A stretch of DNA of 11,780 nucleotides from a bacterium (GTDB taxonomy: Bacteria; Patescibacteriota; Minisyncoccia; Phycocordibacterales; Phycocordibacteraceae), in the NCBI GenBank assembly GCA_021781935.1, contig JAJXVW010000012.1:1-11780 (forward strand), in the 5' to 3' direction. Below the pieces are notes generated by a model. It saw nothing but the letters and a program-made list of their open reading frames with translations. It ran no database searches and was not told the DNA's origin. Position numbers and translations under genes: made by a program. Within the stretch, counting starts at the first letter, position 1. Every line of letters starts with the position of its first letter. Positions 6,761-11,780 of this stretch are shown here, piece by piece.

Positions 6761-7426
6761 TCAGGTCCTCGGCCACCGTTTCGCCGCGGGCGGCCAGAGC
6801 TTCGTGAGCGGATGATCCGCGCACTCGTGCGGCCGCGCCGGACACAGATAACGCCCGTAGAGCACGAGGCCGTTATTCACGTACTTCCAGTCCTTCTTCG
6901 GGACGAGCGCTTCGAGATCCTTCGATATTTTCTTCAAATCCGTGTGGTCTGTCAGATCGAACTTGCGCGCGAAGCGCTTCACGTGCGTATCGGTCGGGAT
7001 GCCTTCCCAGCTGTCGTAGAGCTCGCCGAGGATGACGTGCGCGGTCTTGTATCCCACGCCGGGAAGCATGGTGAGCTCGCGTTCCGTACGCGGGACAGTA
7101 CCGCCGAAGTCGTGCTGCACCATCCTCGCAGCGCCCAGAATCGCTTTCGCTTTGTTGCGGAAGAACGAGAGCGAAGAGATCTCCTTCGTGAAGGTCTGCG
7201 GGTCAGCGCGCGCGAAATCGTCCGGAGTCCGGTATTTCTTCCACAGCGGAGCGGTCACTTTATTGACCTGCTTGTCGGTCGCCTGCGCGGAAAGAATGAC
7301 CGCCGCAACCATCTGGAACGGCGTTTCGTAGAGGAGCTCGGTCTTCGGAACCGGATACGCGTTCTTCAGGTAGCGGACGATGCTCCGCGCGCGCGCCGCG
7401 CGCGCTGCCGCCTTTCTAGCATTCAT
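6761..7426 (-). CDS. nth: Endonuclease III-type DNA glycosylase/AP lyase with an altered cluster motif
   Basis: Endonuclease III removes oxidised pyrimidines and cuts the abasic site. The protein has 221 residues, close to the E. coli length of 211. Signatures are ILSAQATDKQVN at 44-55, the helix-hairpin-helix LPGVGYKTA with catalytic Lys127, and TDTHVKR with Asp146. The C-terminal iron-sulfur motif, normally C-x6-C-x2-C-x5-C, reads C195-x6-C202-x2-H205-x5-W211: the spacing is kept, but the third ligand is His and the fourth is Trp. A stable [4Fe-4S] cluster is therefore doubtful, though both catalytic residues are intact. The ATG at 7426 was chosen over one at 7438 because a -10 box ends 7 nt before it and neither has a ribosome binding site. 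The gene is separated from the gene behind it by a strong terminator. Confidence 0.92.
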   Translation of the reverse strand: MNARKAAARAARARSIVRYLKNAYPVPKTELLYETPFQMVAAVILSAQATDKQVNKVTAPLWKKYRTPDDFARADPQTFTKEISSLSFFRNKAKAILGAARMVQHDFGGTVPRTERELTMLPGVGYKTAHVILGELYDSWEGIPTDTHVKRFARKFDLTDHTDLKKISKDLEALVPKKDWKYVNNGLVLYGRYLCPARPHECADHPLTKLWPPAAKRWPRT

Positions 7427-7433
7427 ACCGGAA

Positions 7434-7462
7434 AGCATACGAAAAGAGCGGCCCTGTTTCCA
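7434..7462 (-). promoter_or_regulatory. Promoter of nth
   Basis: On the minus strand TGGAAA (7457-7462) and TATGCT (7434-7439) are 17 nt apart, and the ATG at 7426 follows after 7 nt. The -35 box lies in the loop and stem edge of the upstream gene's terminator, so the two signals overlap. The -35 match is modest. Confidence 0.45.
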
Positions 7463-7471
7463 GGGCCGCTC
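7442..7471 (-). terminator. Intrinsic terminator of the bcp/small-protein transcript
   Basis: A perfect 11-bp stem (7446-7456 with 7461-7471, core AGCGGCCCTG/CAGGGCCGCT) has a 4-nt loop. On the minus strand it is followed by TTTTC. It begins 12 nt past the stop of the small gene ending at 7484, the normal place for its terminator, and so supports that gene as real. Confidence 0.8.
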
Positions 7472-7483
7472 GCATCGTATGCC

Positions 7484-7792
7484 TCATGCGAGGAATTCTA
7501 ATTGCGCATGGGCATTCGCCACCAGTTTAGCGAGCAGGTGCCGCGTCGCGACGCCCGGGAGCGCGAGCAATTCACCGAAGCATTTTCGGACGTCGCGTCG
7601 ACATCCTTTCGGCAACCGCTTCGTGCGCGCATACGCCAATGCCGCTTCGCCGAGCGCGAGGCGAAACAACCGGCGCGCATCCGGTCGAAGCGGATCCAGG
7701 TATCGTTCATGGCACGCGGTAAACGCGTCCCAAAAGGATTCTCCGTTACCCATCGACTGAGGCGCGCGCGCCGCGTTCAGGCTTCCATGCAT
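7484..7792 (-). CDS. Small hypothetical alpha-helical protein
   Basis: I do not recognise this protein. It has 102 residues from the chosen ATG and is rich in Arg, Ala and Leu, with no membrane helix or signal peptide. It reads as several amphipathic helices, with a basic middle (RTKRLPKGCRRDVRK) holding two cysteines. Support for coding is contextual. It fills the gap between bcp and a strong minus-strand terminator 12 nt past its stop, and a GGGGA site lies 8 nt before the ATG. Other starts are a GTG at 7816, also preceded by AGGGG, and an ATG at 7753. It is probably co-transcribed with bcp, whose stop lies 63 nt upstream. The opposite strand has an open frame of similar length, so the call is only moderate. 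Confidence 0.5.
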   Translation of the reverse strand: MHGSLNAARAPQSMGNGESFWDAFTACHERYLDPLRPDARRLFRLALGEAALAYARTKRLPKGCRRDVRKCFGELLALPGVATRHLLAKLVANAHAQLEFLA

Positions 7793-7855
7793 GATGACTG
7801 TCCCCAAAGAACACACCCCTGAACCGTAGCGCCGGCGCGCTTTGTTTGCAACCGG

Positions 7856-8329
7856 CTAGGCCCCGAACGCCTTCAGGTCCGCGACGACTTCCGCGGCGTG
7901 CTGCTCCGGCTTCACCTTCGGATAGACCTTCGCGATGGTGCCGTCGGGCGCGATGAGGAACGATGCGCGCGTCGTGCCCATATAGGTCTTTCCCATGAAT
8001 TTCTTTTCCCCGAACACGCCGTACCGGCCGACGATTTCCTTATGCTCATCCGCAAGGAGTGTGAACGGCAGCTCGTACGCGGACGCGAATTTCCTGTGGC
8101 TCGCGACCGAATCGGTCGAGATGCCGAGCACGACGGCGCCGATCGACGAGAAATCCTTGAACTGATCGCGGATGGCGCACGCTTCGATGGTACACCCCGG
8201 GGTATCGTCTTTCGGGTAGAAATAGACGAGCACCCACGTGCCGGCGTAGTCGGCAAGAGAATGCATCTTCCCCTCCTGGTCGGGGAGCGTGAACGCGGGT
8301 GCTGTCGAACCTTCAGAAGGCATAGTCAT
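7856..8329 (-). CDS. bcp: Thioredoxin-dependent peroxiredoxin, Bcp/PrxQ type
   Basis: Bcp reduces hydrogen peroxide and organic peroxides in the cytoplasm with electrons from thioredoxin. The protein has 157 residues, the usual Bcp length. It has the AHPC-TSA thioredoxin fold: FTLPDQEGK near the N terminus, YFYPKDDTPGCTIEAC with peroxidatic Cys46 and resolving Cys51 five residues later (the PrxQ arrangement), Thr43 of the PxxxTxxC motif, and the active-site Arg121 in TTRASFLI. Two ATGs 6 nt apart are possible. The first (8329) is 7 nt after a TATACT box and fits a leaderless transcript. The second (8323) has GGGGG at a normal distance, but that run would lie at or before the predicted transcript start. 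The enzyme is unaffected either way. No thioredoxin gene is in the window. Confidence 0.95.
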   Translation of the reverse strand: MTMPSEGSTAPAFTLPDQEGKMHSLADYAGTWVLVYFYPKDDTPGCTIEACAIRDQFKDFSSIGAVVLGISTDSVASHRKFASAYELPFTLLADEHKEIVGRYGVFGEKKFMGKTYMGTTRASFLIAPDGTIAKVYPKVKPEQHAAEVVADLKAFGA

Positions 8330-8336
8330 ACCCCCG

Positions 8337-8365
8337 AGTATACTCCGGCCGGTCCTGCCATTCAC
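8337..8365 (-). promoter_or_regulatory. Promoter of bcp
   Basis: On the minus strand GTGAAT (8360-8365) and TATACT (8337-8342) are 17 nt apart. The -10 box is a near-perfect match and ends 7 nt before the ATG at 8329, with CGGGGGT between. The -35 is weak. No terminator separates bcp from the gene upstream, so read-through is also possible. Confidence 0.55.
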
Positions 8366-8371
8366 GCGTAC

Positions 8372-9541
8372 TCACGATTCACTGTCTTCGTGCGGGAACG
8401 CTGATCGGAAGAAGAGGAGGAGAAGCGTCCCGGCACTGAACGTCATGAGGAGCACGAATACGAGCATGCCGAGGTACGGCAGGAGCGCGATGAGGGAGAG
8501 GACGAGCATACCGAGCGCGCCATCGCGCCAGCGCGCCCGTTCACGCTGTTCGAACCGCCGTGCGATGAGCGACCCGACGAGTATCCCCGCGTAGACTCCC
8601 GCAAGCACGACCAAAAGCGCATAGCCGATGCCGAGCAGGAGCGCGATACCGAGACCGACGAAGGTGAGGGCGAGCAGGATGAGCAGTATGGGCGTTGCGA
8701 CGATCGCCGCAAAGCCGAGGAGCATGGTGAGAAGTACGGTGCGTCCTGAGCTGCTCCACGCGCGCGCGGCGACCGCTTCGGCAAGTTCAGGAAACAGTCC
8801 GGCGAGGAGTCCGGCAAGTATGAGCGCTCCTAAGATCCGTGCGAGCAGGAAGATGCCGAGCGAAGCGACTGCGAGGGCGTGCGACGCGCCTCCCGCCGGG
8901 AGATAAGACGCGTTGGTATAGGTGCTGCCGCCGCCTAAGACCGCGGACGCGGGGATATGCGCCTTTTCCGGTGCCGTGTAGGTGAGCCGTCCGTCAATAA
9001 TCGTCCCCGGCGCGAGGGTTACGGATCCGCTTGAGACGATATTCACGTCGCCCGTGAAGTGCCCGGCAAGAGCGACGTTATTTCCATAGATGATGACCGG
9101 ACCTTCGGCTCCGTCGGTCATGGCGGCATCGACCGCCGTGATGAACGTGCTTCCCTTCGCGGGCGTCGCGTCATGGACGGAGAACCCGATGGCAACCAGA
9201 TCGCCCCCGACCGCCTCATCGACGCGCACCGAACCCCCGAGAGCGCGCAAATCGCCGAAAATAGGGGCACGCGTGCTGATCGAACCACCAAGCAGGAGCG
9301 CATCTCCCGACACGGGAGCGGCAAGCGTGATCGTACCGCCGATGATCGACAGGTCGCCTCCCGTGGGCGCGGTCACCGTGACGTTCGCGCCGGCAGTGTA
9401 CGCGTTTCCCGGAGTCGAGGACGCGGAGACGAGCGACTGTGCGGAAAGGAACGCGGAAGCGGGAGCCGGAGCCGCGACGGCGAGAAGCGGAAAGAGGGAG
9501 GAAGCGAGCGCGATCGGGAAGATGAATCGTCTGCTGCGCAT
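8372..9541 (-). CDS. Exported bactofilin-like beta-repeat protein fused to a polytopic membrane domain
   Basis: The protein has 389 residues in three parts. A signal peptide spans about 1-30 (basic start, hydrophobic core, end near ASA). A beta-solenoid-like region follows at about 53-190. In it a short unit with Gly-Asp at its start repeats every 17 residues, with aspartates at 63, 80, 97 and 114, and more weakly at 165 and 183. About 160 hydrophobic residues form four to six membrane helices (about 221-245, 268-325, 341-380), split by a basic loop (RRFEQRERARWRD, 328-340). The repeat resembles polymer-forming bactofilins, but here it would face outward, so a wall-side or surface scaffold is inferred. 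The ATG lies 4 nt after the VKOR stop, so the two are one operon; the ribosome binding site is weak. Longer frames starting upstream only shadow VKOR. Confidence 0.75.
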   Translation of the reverse strand: MRSRRFIFPIALASSLFPLLAVAAPAPASAFLSAQSLVSASSTPGNAYTAGANVTVTAPTGGDLSIIGGTITLAAPVSGDALLLGGSISTRAPIFGDLRALGGSVRVDEAVGGDLVAIGFSVHDATPAKGSTFITAVDAAMTDGAEGPVIIYGNNVALAGHFTGDVNIVSSGSVTLAPGTIIDGRLTYTAPEKAHIPASAVLGGGSTYTNASYLPAGGASHALAVASLGIFLLARILGALILAGLLAGLFPELAEAVAARAWSSSGRTVLLTMLLGFAAIVATPILLILLALTFVGLGIALLLGIGYALLVVLAGVYAGILVGSLIARRFEQRERARWRDGALGMLVLSLIALLPYLGMLVFVLLMTFSAGTLLLLFFRSAFPHEDSES

Positions 9542-9545
9542 AGGC

Positions 9546-10037
9546 CTACGGGGCGGGCGGCATCGAAAGCGGCGGGCGCTCGTGGGGCGGTTGTTCGGGC
9601 GCATGGAGCGCCGCGCCCTTCGGAAGGGGCTCGATGAACCCGGCACTCACGAGTATGAGCAGCATGATCACCGCCGATCCAAGACAGTAAACGCAGAGCG
9701 CGCCAATGACGAACACCTGCAGGAATACGAAGTAGATCGATGCGACGATCCCGAAGAGCGCGCCTGCCTGCAGCACGCGGCGGAGCAAGCGATCGTAGAC
9801 GGCAAGCTCGAGCGCGGCGAGCACGAAGAGAAGCGCGTAAAAGAGTATGCCGTATTCGGCAAGCGGGATGCCGAACAGTTTCGAATACGGGCTCTGCGCG
9901 ACCACATTGCACCCGGTGAGGCTGCCGATGTTGCAGATGAGCGGCGTGTTCGTCGCCTCGTGCTGCGCCACGTACGCGGAATCCGCGAGACCGCAAAACG
10001 CGAGGAAAAGGATGAGTAGGACCCCCCAACGCTTCAT
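9546..10037 (-). CDS. Vitamin K epoxide reductase (VKOR) family thiol oxidase
   Basis: Bacterial VKOR homologues reoxidise a DsbA-like partner and pass electrons to quinone, so driving disulfide formation outside the membrane. The protein has 163 residues, a single VKOR domain of four helices plus a Pro-rich tail (about 140-163). The four functional cysteines are present: the loop pair Cys35 and Cys43 after helix 1, and the CVYC active site at 115-118 before the last helix. The segment SKLFGIPLAEYG at 52-63 has the family's conserved serine and loop. There is no fused thioredoxin domain, so a separate DsbA-like protein must exist elsewhere. It is first in an operon with the repeat protein 4 nt downstream, under a good promoter whose -10 box ends 8 nt before the ATG. 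Confidence 0.93.
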   Translation of the reverse strand: MKRWGVLLILFLAFCGLADSAYVAQHEATNTPLICNIGSLTGCNVVAQSPYSKLFGIPLAEYGILFYALLFVLAALELAVYDRLLRRVLQAGALFGIVASIYFVFLQVFVIGALCVYCLGSAVIMLLILVSAGFIEPLPKGAALHAPEQPPHERPPLSMPPAP

Positions 10038-10045
10038 GTTCCCCT

Positions 10046-10074
10046 ACAATACGCGCATCCCGACTCGGGTGCAA
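10046..10074 (-). promoter_or_regulatory. Sigma-70-type promoter of the VKOR operon
   Basis: On the minus strand TTGCAC (10069-10074) and TATTGT (10046-10051) stand exactly 17 nt apart, the best promoter in the window. The -10 box is followed by AGGGGAAC and the ATG, so the transcript should start a base or two before the start codon. Confidence 0.7.
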
Positions 10075-10090
10075 TCAGCCATCGGGAGCC

Positions 10091-10840
10091 TCAATTGACG
10101 GCAAAGGTCGCGCGGACGGTAACCATCACCGTCTTGTCTATGGTCGACGTATCATACGTCCCGTAGTCGGAGACATTTAATGAATCCTTCGCCATGACCT
10201 GCACCGCCGCGGTAGAGGCGCTCCGGAGCCTCCCCACCGACTGTCCGGAGTCCTTGACGAGCTGCGTCGCGCGAGCTTTCGCGTCCTGCATCGCAGCTCC
10301 GGCGAGCGATATGCGGTACTGCGGGAGATCGGAGAGCAGGTACTGGGGATCTTGCGAGGTGAGCATGACCCCCTGGTTCGTGAGCGAAGACGTATCTTGC
10401 GAGAGACGCTGGATGAGCTTCGGGTCGTTCGAGGTGACGGTAACGTCCTGGCTCACGATGTAGCTCGTCGGCGCGTTCGGATCGTTGCTGTACTTCGAGT
10501 AGTCCTGGTTCGCATGCACGGCTCCGACCGTTATGTCCGTTGCGGGTATGCCGGCGGCGGTGAAGAACCGCGCGATCTTCTTCGCATCCGCGAGCACCTG
10601 CTCAGTTGCTCCCGGGACGCCGGCGGCAAACGCTGAACGGTTCGCGGTAAGCGTCCATCGCGCCGAATCCGCGGACACGTTCTCAGTCGCGGAACCGGTG
10701 ACCGTGAGCGTATCATTCGCATTTTTAATCGATATGGCCGTCCAGGAGCCGATGATCCCGACTATGACGAGCGCTCCGCCCAACAGGAGCCCGAGCGGCA
10801 CGAACGGATTCTCCCGGAAACGTGGAAGGTTGTTGGTCAT
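10091..10840 (-). CDS. SIMPL (DUF541) domain protein with one N-terminal membrane helix
   Basis: The SIMPL family is widespread in bacterial envelopes, and its molecular role is poorly known. The protein has 249 residues. A short cytoplasmic start is followed by one membrane helix (about 14-37). The SIMPL domain follows from about 43 (LTVTGSATENVSADSARWTLT) to the end (VTVRATFAV). It has the family pattern of alternating beta strands and a long helix, including ADAKKIARFFTAAGI and the ISLAGAAMQDAKARATQL segment typical of DUF541. No lipobox is seen. The ATG at 10840 gives a sensible anchor, and a TATCAT box ends 6 nt before it; a longer frame to 10879 would run through that promoter. The VKOR promoter lies in the 53 nt after the stop, so it is probably a separate transcription unit. 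Confidence 0.9.
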   Translation of the reverse strand: MTNNLPRFRENPFVPLGLLLGGALVIVGIIGSWTAISIKNANDTLTVTGSATENVSADSARWTLTANRSAFAAGVPGATEQVLADAKKIARFFTAAGIPATDITVGAVHANQDYSKYSNDPNAPTSYIVSQDVTVTSNDPKLIQRLSQDTSSLTNQGVMLTSQDPQYLLSDLPQYRISLAGAAMQDAKARATQLVKDSGQSVGRLRSASTAAVQVMAKDSLNVSDYGTYDTSTIDKTVMVTVRATFAVN

Positions 10841-10846
10841 GCAGAC

Positions 10847-10852
10847 ATGATA
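10847..10852 (-). promoter_or_regulatory. -10 box of the SIMPL gene
   Basis: On the minus strand TATCAT is followed by GTCTGC and the ATG at 10840, a gap of 6 nt. No clear -35 box is present. AAGAGG further upstream is too far away to be a good ribosome binding site. Confidence 0.4.
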
Positions 10853-10884
10853 TGCCTCTTTCGCCGCACGGTAATCCACTGCTC

Positions 10885-10914
10885 AACCGAAACCCCTGTG
10901 GGTAACGCCCGGTT
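10885..10914. repeat. Nested inverted repeat upstream of the SIMPL promoter
   Basis: AACCG (10885-10889) pairs with CGGTT (10910-10914), and inside it ACCC (10892-10895) pairs with GGGT (10900-10903) around CTGT. It lies just upstream of where the SIMPL -35 would be. It could be an operator or an RNA hairpin. Confidence 0.4.
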
Positions 10915-10922
10915 ATCAAAAA

Positions 10923-10978
10923 AGGAAGCCCGGCAAAACCTCCTGGAATGAGGCAACGCGCTTGTCTTGCTGCTTCCT
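10923..10978. repeat. Possible branched RNA structure in the 10841-11010 intergenic region
   Basis: AGGAAGC (10923-10929) is the exact inverse of GCTTCCT (10972-10978). Inside are two short hairpins: CCTC/GAGG (10939-10942 with 10950-10953) and GCAA/TTGC (10954-10957 with 10966-10969). On the minus strand the outer stem is followed by a run of T (seven T at 10917-10923 including the stem end). It may be a minus-strand terminator-like element or a leader of the small + strand gene. Confidence 0.35.
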
Positions 10979-11010
10979 CGCCGGATCAGCTTACGCATAA
11001 CGTTCTCTTC

Positions 11011-11187
11011 ATGAGACCTTTGCACGTGCTTGGATTCGGGCTTTTCCTGTTCATTCTCGCGAACGCGATGCCACCCGTATTCTCCGAGCTCTCGAAGACC
11101 CTTACCGTCTTTCTCGAGAGCGCCCAACAGGCGTTCCTCGCCGCCGGAGTCCTTGCGTCCCATGCAGCGGCGCTCCCCATACGCTGA
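11011..11187 (+). CDS. Possible small membrane protein, 58 residues
   Basis: I do not recognise this protein. From the ATG at 11011 it starts MRPLHVLGFG and runs into a hydrophobic helix (about 5-20), then an amphipathic stretch (SELSKTLTVFLESAQQAFLAAG). This would suit a one-helix membrane protein or a cleaved secreted peptide. The stop is TGA, and a perfect terminator hairpin begins 7 nt after it, the strongest evidence that something here is transcribed on the + strand. No ribosome binding site is visible. The frame also stays open upstream to an ATG at 10948, but that part is not hydrophobic and overlaps a predicted RNA structure. A non-coding RNA ending at the same terminator is the alternative. 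Confidence 0.4.
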   Translation: MRPLHVLGFGLFLFILANAMPPVFSELSKTLTVFLESAQQAFLAAGVLASHAAALPIR

Positions 11188-11193
11188 CCGCCG

Positions 11194-11219
11194 ATACCCT
11201 CACCTTTGCGTGAGGGTAT
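11194..11219 (+). terminator. Intrinsic terminator after the 58-residue frame
   Basis: ATACCCTCAC (11194-11203) pairs perfectly with GTGAGGGTAT (11210-11219) around a CTTTGC loop, followed by TTTG TTAT. The T-rich side is on the + strand only, so it ends rightward transcription. Confidence 0.7.
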
Positions 11220-11273
11220 TTGTTATGCGGAGGAGGGTGTCTCTCCCCGAGAGGAGATCTGTTCTCACACGCG

Positions 11274-11296
11274 ACGCGCGGCTCAGCGCCGCGCGT
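11274..11296. repeat. GC-rich hairpin in the intergenic region
   Basis: ACGCGCGGC (11274-11282) pairs perfectly with GCCGCGCGT (11288-11296) around TCAGC. A short TTTCT follows on the + strand, so it could be a backup terminator. Just before it, CTCTC/GAGAG (11241-11253) can form another small stem. Confidence 0.5.
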
Positions 11297-11311
11297 TTCT
11301 CGCATCTCAAC

Positions 11312-11349
11312 AGGCTCTTGCGCTAGCTCGCAATAGCGCTCAAGAGGCT
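11312..11349. repeat. Long imperfect hairpin overlapping the stop of the leftward gene
   Basis: AGGCTCTTG (11312-11320) pairs with CAAGAGGCT (11341-11349) with one mismatch, and CGCTA (11321-11325) pairs with TAGCG (11334-11338), leaving an 8-nt loop and a 2-nt bulge. The right arm contains part of the TAG stop of the leftward gene. No T run follows on either strand, so a role in 3'-end protection is more likely than simple termination. Confidence 0.45.
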
Positions 11350-11780
11350 AGAAGCCGTCCCCATCGAGCGTGCGGAGCCGCGTGTAAGGAGCAATGCCCT
11401 TACACAGTTCACTACGCGGCGCAGACGTGGCTGTTTCAGTCGATAGGGCCGGCACGAAGATGGGCGGCGTCGGGACGGCCCGTTGCATGAGTCCGACCAC
11501 TTTCCACGGAAACACGAAACACGCATGGAATACGCTGCTCGTGGCGGAGGTCGGCACGCCGACGACGCGGACGGTACCGCCGCGGGAGAGCACGATGAGA
11601 TCGTTCCCGCGCAAATCCGTCGTGTCGACGCTCCAGATCCGCCCGGAGAAATCCCTGAGCACGAACCGTTGCGTGGTCGAAGCGAGTGAGATCACCGTCC
11701 CGCCAAGAAGCCCTTTCTGGGGCGCGAGCCACCATTCATGCTCTTCCGAAATGATCGGACGATAGAATGGAAGATGCGTA
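11348..11780 (-). CDS. C-terminal part of a protein with a DUF5666-like beta domain
   Basis: The gene runs off the right edge; 144 residues are visible and the frame is open to the end, so the true start is outside. The first residues (HLPFYRPIISEEHEWW) are followed by a beta-rich domain of about 65 residues (GLLGGTVISLASTTQRFVL to FHACFVFPWKV). Its pattern of GTV, a strand, D.SGR.W.V and V.V.G resembles the small barrel of DUF5666 proteins, in my memory often found at the end of membrane proteins in Parcubacteria. The tail of about 45 residues is Pro/Thr/Ser-rich and probably disordered. An internal GTG at 11695 is not a likely start, since the coding pattern continues upstream. The function is unknown. 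It ends in TAG inside a hairpin. Confidence 0.65.
   Translation of the reverse strand, partial: THLPFYRPIISEEHEWWLAPQKGLLGGTVISLASTTQRFVLRDFSGRIWSVDTTDLRGNDLIVLSRGGTVRVVGVPTSATSSVFHACFVFPWKVVGLMQRAVPTPPIFVPALSTETATSAPRSELCKGIAPYTRLRTLDGDGF

Noticed and set aside
7817..7855. GC palindrome (GCGCCGGCGC) between bcp and the small gene as a terminator
   Set aside because: The stem is short and imperfect, and no T run follows it on the minus strand.
9059..10019. Long + strand open frames opposite the VKOR and bactofilin-like genes
   Set aside because: They are antisense to two recognisable proteins, and their products are rich in Arg, Glu and Ala without domains.
10837..11163. Minus-strand open frame of 108 residues in the intergenic region
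   Set aside because: Its product has no pattern, and it crosses the SIMPL promoter and two inverted repeats. No promoter or ribosome binding site was seen.
1..11780. Genome-wide reading of UGA as glycine
   Set aside because: Several well-recognised genes end in TGA at the expected family length, and no gene other than secG contains an in-frame TGA.
1..11780. tRNA genes, CRISPR arrays, insertion sequences, attachment sites
   Set aside because: I found no T-loop with a cloverleaf around it, no regularly spaced direct repeats, no transposase or integrase motifs, and no terminal inverted repeats of the kind expected.

Overview
The window is GC-rich, gene-dense bacterial chromosome and looks like a member of the Candidate Phyla Radiation (Patescibacteria), probably Parcubacteria. 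This rests on gene content and style: a SecG gene joined to a membrane-anchored family-5 solute-binding protein, an RNase J with a basic N-terminal tail, a VKOR-type thiol oxidase, a SIMPL protein, a bactofilin-like repeat protein fused to a membrane domain, and short diverged DNA glycosylases. The assignment is inference; the window has no rRNA or ribosomal protein gene to confirm it. I see no mobile element, CRISPR array, tRNA or sign of recent transfer.

Positions 1-5211 read rightward. They hold the 3' end of secG (interrupted by an in-frame TGA at 34-36 as sequenced), a solute-binding protein that overlaps it by 4 nt, RNase J, two GC-rich hairpins, and a 12-helix MFS transporter. Positions 5193-10840 read leftward. 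In transcription order they hold a SIMPL protein, VKOR, a bactofilin-like membrane protein, the peroxiredoxin Bcp, a small unrecognised helical protein closed by a strong terminator, endonuclease III, a HAD phosphatase and a MutY-like glycosylase. The MFS and mutY genes converge and overlap by 19 nt. Positions 10841-11347 are mostly non-coding and rich in inverted repeats; they include a possible 58-residue membrane protein on the + strand with its own terminator. The right edge holds the C-terminal end of a leftward gene with a DUF5666-like beta domain.

The leftward block has a redox and oxidative-damage theme: thiol oxidation (VKOR), peroxide removal (Bcp), repair of oxidised pyrimidines (Nth) and of 8-oxoG mispairs (MutY-like). 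Both glycosylases have lost the usual four-cysteine iron-sulfur motif, one completely and one in half, and the MutY-like protein also carries Glu where the family has its catalytic Asp. I found no wholly new multi-gene system. The best leads are the altered glycosylases, the TGA codon at a glycine position of secG, the replaced zinc-ligand position in RNase J, and a repeated promoter layout with the -10 box only 6-9 nt before ATG, which implies leaderless transcripts.
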